Shown piece after piece: positions 58,827 through 64,000 of a DNA stretch of 64,000 nucleotides. Origin of the DNA: an uncultured Clostridia bacterium (GTDB lineage Bacteria > Bacillota > Clostridia > Oscillospirales > Acutalibacteraceae); the NCBI GenBank assembly GCA_944384825.1, contig CALWUT010000018.1, positions 124,001 to 188,000 on the forward strand. The letters run 5' to 3'. The notes below the pieces were generated by a model, which was given only the letters and a program-made list of their open reading frames with translations, made no database searches and had not been told where the DNA came from. Within the stretch, counting starts at the first letter, position 1; each line of letters starts with the position of its first letter. The position numbers and the translations under genes were made by a program.

Positions 58827-59378
58827 ATGTTTGAAAAAAAGTCATTGCATCGAGTTTTAGGGTCATTAATAGTATCTTCAATAATGCTTACACCAAGTAG
58901 TGGCGCAATTTTTACGCGTTTTAATTCAAATCCAGAAAAAAATTTGGAAGTAGCTAAAGAAAAGTTAGATACTACTAAAGATAGTCTGAATTCTATAATG
59001 GAAAAATGTGAAAATTTTCATTCTAACGCCGTCGAAGTTACTTCCAAATTGGAGCAATCCATTATTAGTCTTCAAAAAATTAACGAAAGCTCAAAAGAAT
59101 CATTTCTAGCTTTAAATAAAGCTTTTAATGAGTGGTTTGAAATCGGATGCAGCTCGAAGTCAGACCTATATGACAAATATTTAAGCACCCGAGAAAATTT
59201 AAATAAAAATTTGGAAAATTTTAAAAATACTATTACAGATATAAATAACTTAACAGAAGAAATAAATAATCTTTCAGCTAAATATCAATACCCTTATCAA
59301 AGCTATAAAGACACTATATTATCATTAACCAAAGCATATTACAATTACGAAAAAGCAAGTACAGAACTAATCAAATAA
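58827..59378 (+). CDS. Secreted coiled-coil protein of unknown function
   Basis: 183 residues. A signal peptide (MFEKKSLHRVLGSLIVSSIM to about residue 28, SSGA) is followed by an almost wholly helical, heptad-rich body of about 150 residues. There is a lone Cys in KCENFH and another in IGCSSK. No known family was recognised. TAGGAGG lies before the ATG and a terminator follows, so it is an independent gene. It could be a host-exposed protein; that is inference from export and lack of homology. Confidence 0.7.
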   Translation: MFEKKSLHRVLGSLIVSSIMLTPSSGAIFTRFNSNPEKNLEVAKEKLDTTKDSLNSIMEKCENFHSNAVEVTSKLEQSIISLQKINESSKESFLALNKAFNEWFEIGCSSKSDLYDKYLSTRENLNKNLENFKNTITDINNLTEEINNLSAKYQYPYQSYKDTILSLTKAYYNYEKASTELIK

Positions 59379-59403
59379 TTTTAATTTCTATTTTGTAAAA
59401 AAA

Positions 59404-59438
59404 GAGTCTACATCAATAGTGTGTTGTAGATTCTTTTT
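59404..59438 (+). terminator. Intrinsic terminator
   Basis: A 9-bp GAGTCTACA/TGTAGATTC stem (one wobble) with a 12-base loop, followed by TTTTTAA. It lies 25 bases after the stop of the secreted coiled-coil gene. Confidence 0.82.
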
Positions 59439-59560
59439 AATGCCGATTACTAAAAACAGTCAAAATAAATATATAAAAATAAACTCTCAGTTGGAGTTTT
59501 AAATTATTTATGATAATATAATGATTATTGAAAAGTTATAGTAAATGGAGAGATTAAATC

Positions 59561-61474
59561 TTGAAAAGTTTTAAGGACTTAAAAAAACTGCTACTTGGCG
59601 ACGCTCTTAAAGACGATCAACTTCAAAACGAAAAATTATCACGCTTTTGGGGTCTGCCTATCATGGCAAGCGACGCCGTTTCATCAGTTGCTTATGCTGT
59701 AGAAGAAATATTAATGGCACTTGTTCCCGCTCTAGGACTATTAGCAGTAAATTACGTAGGATTAGTAAGCTTACCTATAATTTTACTTCTCTTAATATTA
59801 GTATTTTCTTACTCTCAAATAATTAACAATTATCCTAATGGAGGAGGAGCTTATGTAGTCTCAAAGGAGAACTTTGGTAATAAAGCTTCGTTACTCGCTG
59901 CAACCTGTCTTATAATTGATTATATAATGACAGTAGCGGTAAGTATATCCTCATCAACTGCAGCTCTTATTGCAGTATATCCGCACTTCGAACCTTATCG
60001 AATTATAATATCATTAATATGCGTAGGATTAATTACTTTAATCAATTTAAGAGGTATTGGTGAATCGTCTAAAATTTTCGGCGTCCCTACCTACGCCTTT
60101 ATAATCTCTATGATATGTTTGATAATTACAGGTTTAATAAGATTCTTTAACGGCACTCTTTCACCTATCTCTTACGATCCCTCTCAATTATCACAGATTT
60201 CCTCCGAAAATCTACAAAATATGACTCTTATTTTATTTTTATGCGCATTCTCTTCAGGATGCTCTGCTCTTACAGGAGTTGAAGCTGTAAGTAATGCAAT
60301 TCCAAGCTTTAAAGAGCCTTCCCAAAAAACGGCAAACCATGTTTTATTTATGCTCGGAGGAATAATAATAGTAATTTTTGGAGGAACAAGTTTTTTAGCA
60401 ACAGCTTTAAAAGTAATTCCACTCTCTGATAAAACAGTACTTTCTCAAATGGCAAATGCAATTTTCGGCAGCGGAATAATGTTTTATTTCTTGCAGTTTA
60501 CTACTTCCTTAATTTTACTATTGGCAGCTAATACCTCTTATAGTGGACTCCCCATACTTTTATCAATCCTGGCAAAAGATAATTATATGCCCCGCCAATT
60601 TGCTCAAAGAGGTACTAAACTTAGTTTTTCAAACGGAATAATGTTCATTTTTATTTTTAGTTCTCTGCTGCTTATAGCCTTTAACGCAGATACTCATAGG
60701 CTTATACCATTTTACTCAGTAGGTGTTTTTGTATCCTTCACGATATCTCAATTCGGAATGTTTATAAAATGGAGAAAATCCAAGCAACCAGGATGGCAAT
60801 ATAAATCCCTTATTAACGGATTCGGCGCTTTAGTTACATTTATAGGATCTATCGTAGTATTTACAACTAAATTTGTTCATGGCTCTTGGGTTCTTTTAAT
60901 TGCTACTCCAATATTCATGTGGTTTATGTCCTATACATACAAGCATTATTTTAAATTTTTACGAGGAATTAGTGTATTAGGATACAACTATAAATATAAG
61001 GAAAGCCAAAGCTCAGATGTTTTCCCATGTGTGGTTTTAATAAACAAAATCAATCGTGCTGCTTTAAAAACTTTTGACTATGCAAATAAAATAACTTCCA
61101 ATCTTACAGTATTACATATCTCCGTTTCAAACGAAGAAACAGAACACCTTAAAAAACAGTGGTCAGATTTGCAAATAGGAGTTCCATTAACTGTAATTTA
61201 CACTCCTTACAGAGATATATTGACTCCTATAAAGTCTTACATTAATAAAAGGGAATCAGAACTTGATAATGGTGAAAATCTAACGGTAGTACTTACCAGA
61301 ATAATTGGAAACGGAATCTTAGATGCAATATATCACAATCAAACTACCTTTTTTATAGAAAAAGAACTTAGAAAACATGAAAATGTCGCTACTATACTAG
61401 TACCTTATTTTTATAATAAAAAGCAAATTGAAAAGCAAAATCGTGTTAATGCTATCACTGCAAAGGAGGAATAA
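59561..61474 (+). CDS. kimA: KimA/YdaO-type potassium transporter (APC superfamily)
   Basis: 637 residues: about 12 membrane helices (1-470) and a cytoplasmic C-terminal domain. ASDAVSSVAYAVEEIL, NYPNGGGAYVVSKENFG, CAFSSGCSALTGVEAVSNAI and LSFSNGIMFIFIFSS match Bacillus KimA, a high-affinity K+/H+ symporter inhibited by c-di-AMP. The C-terminal domain (LHISVSNEETEHLKKQW) is the universal-stress-like part. In Bacillus a c-di-AMP riboswitch precedes it; here the 180-base gap shows none. The start is TTG at 59561 after GGAGAG. Confidence 0.88.
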   Translation: MKSFKDLKKLLLGDALKDDQLQNEKLSRFWGLPIMASDAVSSVAYAVEEILMALVPALGLLAVNYVGLVSLPIILLLLILVFSYSQIINNYPNGGGAYVVSKENFGNKASLLAATCLIIDYIMTVAVSISSSTAALIAVYPHFEPYRIIISLICVGLITLINLRGIGESSKIFGVPTYAFIISMICLIITGLIRFFNGTLSPISYDPSQLSQISSENLQNMTLILFLCAFSSGCSALTGVEAVSNAIPSFKEPSQKTANHVLFMLGGIIIVIFGGTSFLATALKVIPLSDKTVLSQMANAIFGSGIMFYFLQFTTSLILLLAANTSYSGLPILLSILAKDNYMPRQFAQRGTKLSFSNGIMFIFIFSSLLLIAFNADTHRLIPFYSVGVFVSFTISQFGMFIKWRKSKQPGWQYKSLINGFGALVTFIGSIVVFTTKFVHGSWVLLIATPIFMWFMSYTYKHYFKFLRGISVLGYNYKYKESQSSDVFPCVVLINKINRAALKTFDYANKITSNLTVLHISVSNEETEHLKKQWSDLQIGVPLTVIYTPYRDILTPIKSYINKRESELDNGENLTVVLTRIIGNGILDAIYHNQTTFFIEKELRKHENVATILVPYFYNKKQIEKQNRVNAITAKEE

Positions 61475-61481
61475 TAATTAA

Positions 61482-62948
61482 TTGGAAAATTTCATAAAAA
61501 AATTAACTTGTTTTTTAATAATTATAAGTGTTTTAGGATTTCCCCTTCGAGCATTTGGCGCAAGCTTATCGGATATTAAAAATCGTGGATATTTCAAAGT
61601 AGCCACTAATGCTGAGTTTGAACCTTTTGAGTATAGAGACGGAACCAAAATTACAGGTATTGACATAGAAATAGCTAAATACATCGCTAAAGCTCTAGGA
61701 GTAGAACTCAAAATAAATAACATATCATTTGACGCACTGACAATTGAACTAAATAACCAAAGCTGTGACTTTGCAATCGCAGCCATGAGTTATAGCGAAG
61801 ATAAATCCCATGGGGTAGATTTTTCTGCACCTTATTATACAGCTAAGCAATCTGTTTTAGTTTTAAATTCAAGTAACATTAGTGAAAAAAACGATTTACA
61901 TGGCAAAAGAATAGGTGTACAAATTGGTACAAGCGGTGACTTATATTGTACTGAAAATTACCCAACTTCTTTTATAACTCGTTACAACCAAATCTTAGAT
62001 GCTTCGGTAGACCTAAAAAATGGTCAATTGGACGCAATCGTAGTGGATGATTTACCTGCTCATCGATTACTATTTCTCTTGGGAAATAAAGGAAAAATTA
62101 TGGACGAGCCTCTTTTTGAAGAAAGCTATAGAATTGTCGTCCCCGAAGGAAATTACGAAATACTTAACTTTATAAATTCTACTCTTAATGAAATGGAAGA
62201 AAATGGGGAAATAAAAAAAATTACCGATAAATATATGATAGTCACAGGTAATACAGATACCGGAATATTTTCTCAAATTTATCGTAACTTAATCTACAAA
62301 GAAAGATATAAAATAATTTTTCAAGGTGCGGCTACAACACTTCAAATAACTTTTTTAGCCCTAATATTAGGATTATTAATAGGAGTAACTATATCTTTAA
62401 TAAAATCAACCCACAAAAATACTTTTATTTCTAAAGTGCTTAAATTTTTGGCAAACGCATATTTAGCAATAATAAGAGGCACACCGGCAACAGTTCAATT
62501 ATTCGTTATTTATTATGTTATCCTTTCTTCAACACATCTTAGTAAAATAGCTGTCGCCACAATAGCTTTTGGAATAAATTCAGGAGCATATGTTTCAGAA
62601 ATAATACGCTCCGGAATACTTTCGGTAGATCCAGGACAATACGAAGCAGGACGTTGCTTAGGTCTTAATAATAAAACCACTATGACTAAAATAATATTGC
62701 CTCAAGCAGTTAAAAACGTCCTTCCAACGCTTATAAATGAATTTATACAGCTCATAAAAGAAACTTCCATAGCTGGATTCATTGGCGTTACTGATTTATC
62801 AAGAGCAGGAGATATAATAAGAAGCAGTACTTACGAACCTATAATACCATTGTTTTCCGTTGCCACCATTTATTTGGGATTAGTAATGATTTCAACTTGG
62901 CTACTTTCATTTGTTGAAAGGAGAATGAGATCACATGATAAAAGTTAA
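61482..62948 (+). CDS. Polar amino-acid ABC transporter: fused binding protein and permease
   Basis: 488 residues. A signal sequence (1-26) is followed by a type II binding domain (FKVATNAEFEPFEYRDGTKI, CDFAIAAMSYSEDKSHGVDF; 35-255) and then by a HisM-type permease (QGAATTLQITFLALILG to the EAA-like loop GQYEAGRCLGLNNKTTMTKI, about 280-480). The fusion ties the binding domain to the membrane. The start is TTG at 61482 after AAAGGAGG. It overlaps the ATPase gene by 14 bases and forms a complete two-gene importer. Glutamine, arginine or a similar polar substrate is likely. Confidence 0.9.
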   Translation: MENFIKKLTCFLIIISVLGFPLRAFGASLSDIKNRGYFKVATNAEFEPFEYRDGTKITGIDIEIAKYIAKALGVELKINNISFDALTIELNNQSCDFAIAAMSYSEDKSHGVDFSAPYYTAKQSVLVLNSSNISEKNDLHGKRIGVQIGTSGDLYCTENYPTSFITRYNQILDASVDLKNGQLDAIVVDDLPAHRLLFLLGNKGKIMDEPLFEESYRIVVPEGNYEILNFINSTLNEMEENGEIKKITDKYMIVTGNTDTGIFSQIYRNLIYKERYKIIFQGAATTLQITFLALILGLLIGVTISLIKSTHKNTFISKVLKFLANAYLAIIRGTPATVQLFVIYYVILSSTHLSKIAVATIAFGINSGAYVSEIIRSGILSVDPGQYEAGRCLGLNNKTTMTKIILPQAVKNVLPTLINEFIQLIKETSIAGFIGVTDLSRAGDIIRSSTYEPIIPLFSVATIYLGLVMISTWLLSFVERRMRSHDKS

Positions 62949-63669
62949 AAACTTATACAAAGAATTTAATCAAGAAGGAACGTCAATAAAAATATTAAAA
63001 GGAATAAATACTGAATTTAAAAAAAGAGAAAGAGTAGCCATTATCGGCCCCTCAGGCTCGGGAAAAAGTACTTTTTTAAGATGTCTTAATCTTCTTGAGA
63101 AGCCTACCAGTGGAAAAATTGAATTTGAAGGATGTGATATAACCAATCCAAAATGTGATATAAATAAAGTAAGACAAAACATAGGAATGGTTTTTCAGCA
63201 TTTTAATTTATTTCCTCACCTTACAGTCTTAAAAAATATAACCTTAGCTCCCACTACTTTAAAACTTCTTTCTACTCAAAAAGCGGAAGAAAATGCAATA
63301 AGTTTACTAGAAAGAGTAGGACTTAAAGATAAAGCCAATTTCTATCCTTCCAGACTTTCCGGAGGCCAAAAACAACGTATTGCCATTATCAGAGCACTGC
63401 TCATGAATCCTAAACTTATGCTATTTGACGAACCTACTTCCGCTCTCGACCCTGAAATGATTAAAGAAGTAGTAACAGTAATAAAAGATATCGCTGCTAA
63501 AGGTATGACCATGATTTTAGTAACTCATGAGATGAATTTTGTCAAAGACGTAGCCACACGAGTTCTATTTATGGATGACGGAAAAATAATCGCAGACGAA
63601 ACACCTTTAGAACTTTTTGAAAATTGTCAGAATGAAAGAATAAACCGCTTTTTAAATAAACTCAAGTAA
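62935..63669 (+). CDS. Polar amino-acid ABC transporter ATP-binding protein
   Basis: 244 residues. Walker A GPSGSGKSTFLR, Q-loop VFQHFNLFPHLTVLKN, signature LSGGQKQRIAIIRAL, Walker B LMLFDEPTSALDPEM and H-loop VTHEM are all intact. It is the GlnQ/HisP class that energises amino-acid import. It pairs with the fused binding protein/permease just upstream, with overlapping reading frames. Confidence 0.94.
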   Translation: MIKVKNLYKEFNQEGTSIKILKGINTEFKKRERVAIIGPSGSGKSTFLRCLNLLEKPTSGKIEFEGCDITNPKCDINKVRQNIGMVFQHFNLFPHLTVLKNITLAPTTLKLLSTQKAEENAISLLERVGLKDKANFYPSRLSGGQKQRIAIIRALLMNPKLMLFDEPTSALDPEMIKEVVTVIKDIAAKGMTMILVTHEMNFVKDVATRVLFMDDGKIIADETPLELFENCQNERINRFLNKLK

Positions 63670-63703
63670 GAAACTCTGATTTAACATGGAGGCGAAATAA
63701 TAA

Positions 63704-64000
63704 ATGAATATAACAAGTCTCTCTGCTGAAGAAACAGAAAGTATAGCAGAAAAATTCGGTAAAAAATTAAAGGGTAAAGAAATAGTAGCGTTTTATGGAG
63801 ATTTAGGCGCCGGTAAAACTACTTTTGTCCGAGGTGTTGCCAAAGCTTTAAACATCAATGACGTAATTTCAAGTCCCACCTTTACTTTAGTTAATGAATA
63901 TAGCGCAGATAAATTCAAAATATATCACTTCGATATGTATAGAGTAAAAAGCTTGGAAGATCTTGAGTCTACAGGATTTTTTGATTATATAGATAAAGGT
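63704..64000 (+). CDS. tsaE: tRNA threonylcarbamoyladenosine ATPase TsaE, cut by the window edge
   Basis: The first 99 codons are present. FYGDLGAGKTTFVRGVA is the Walker A region, SSPTFTLVNEY follows and YHFDMYRVKSLEDLE is the conserved HxDxYR segment. TsaE works with TsaB and TsaD to make t6A37 in ANN-decoding tRNAs. ATGGAGGCG precedes the ATG at 63704. The usual partner tsaB may follow outside the window. Confidence 0.95.
   Translation, partial: MNITSLSAEETESIAEKFGKKLKGKEIVAFYGDLGAGKTTFVRGVAKALNINDVISSPTFTLVNEYSADKFKIYHFDMYRVKSLEDLESTGFFDYIDKG

Noticed and set aside
59561..61474. Generic amino-acid permease
   Set aside because: It belongs to the same superfamily, but the ASDAVSSVAYAVEEIL and SSGCSALTGVEAVSNAI blocks and the C-terminal cytoplasmic domain are those of KimA/YdaO.

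Overview
The window reads as a stretch of an AT-rich genome from a Firmicute of the class Clostridia. The ribosomal S10 operon order, a CIRCE-controlled groESL, an FHA-SEDS/PBP pair, IreB, YqeG, TepA, KimA and a type III glutamine synthetase all fit that class. A complete ATP/ADP translocase (NTT family, 43684-45219) strongly suggests life inside a eukaryotic cell. I recall reports of Clostridia endosymbionts of termite-gut protists that carry such translocases and are described as energy parasites; I could not check whether this is one of them. No phage, insertion sequence or CRISPR array is visible.

Layout. 1-5700 (minus): rplN (cut by the edge) back to rpsJ, with a leader that contains a terminator-like hairpin. 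5900-15000: mnmA, groESL and ftsZ, interspersed with four or five unrecognised charged or coiled-coil genes. Two of these are paralogues that flank mnmA, one with an apparent frameshift at an A6 run. 15241-24600: gpsA, a GNAT acetyltransferase, secA, an ABC exporter and an FHA-FtsW/RodA plus PBP pair. 24644-34400 (minus): a surface-polysaccharide cluster with Wzx, Wzy and Wzz proteins, a BY-kinase relative that has lost its nucleotide-binding motifs, the CDP-ribitol pair TarI/TarJ, LicD and two GT2 glycosyltransferases. 34660-36542 (plus): rpsU with a long N-terminal extension, yqeG, aroQ and ireB. 37144-38843 (minus): xerC/D, tRNA-Thr, tRNA-Trp and the RNase P RNA. 38954-39745: a secreted or membrane-anchored protein with an OGFr-like domain. 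40154-49105: corA, a dCache-HAMP-PP2C phosphatase, the ATP/ADP translocase, glnN and a glutamate/dicarboxylate symporter. 49541-51676: an AAA+ ATPase whose N-terminus is a Nif11-type double-glycine leader. 51816-64000: an orphan amino-acid binding lipoprotein, then on the plus strand tepA, uppP, ftsK/spoIIIE, a ComEC-like hydrolase with DUF3006, a secreted coiled-coil protein, kimA, a polar amino-acid ABC transporter with a fused binding protein and permease, and the start of tsaE.

How the genes fit together. Imported ATP, glutamate/dicarboxylates and amino acids, together with GlnN ammonia assimilation, suggest an organism fed by its host that still builds peptidoglycan and a ribitol-phosphate-containing surface polymer. 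The most unusual items are candidate host-interaction proteins: the OGFr-domain protein, the AAA+ ATPase with a RiPP-type leader, and the lineage-specific coiled-coil family near mnmA. All functional statements rest on motif reading without database searches.
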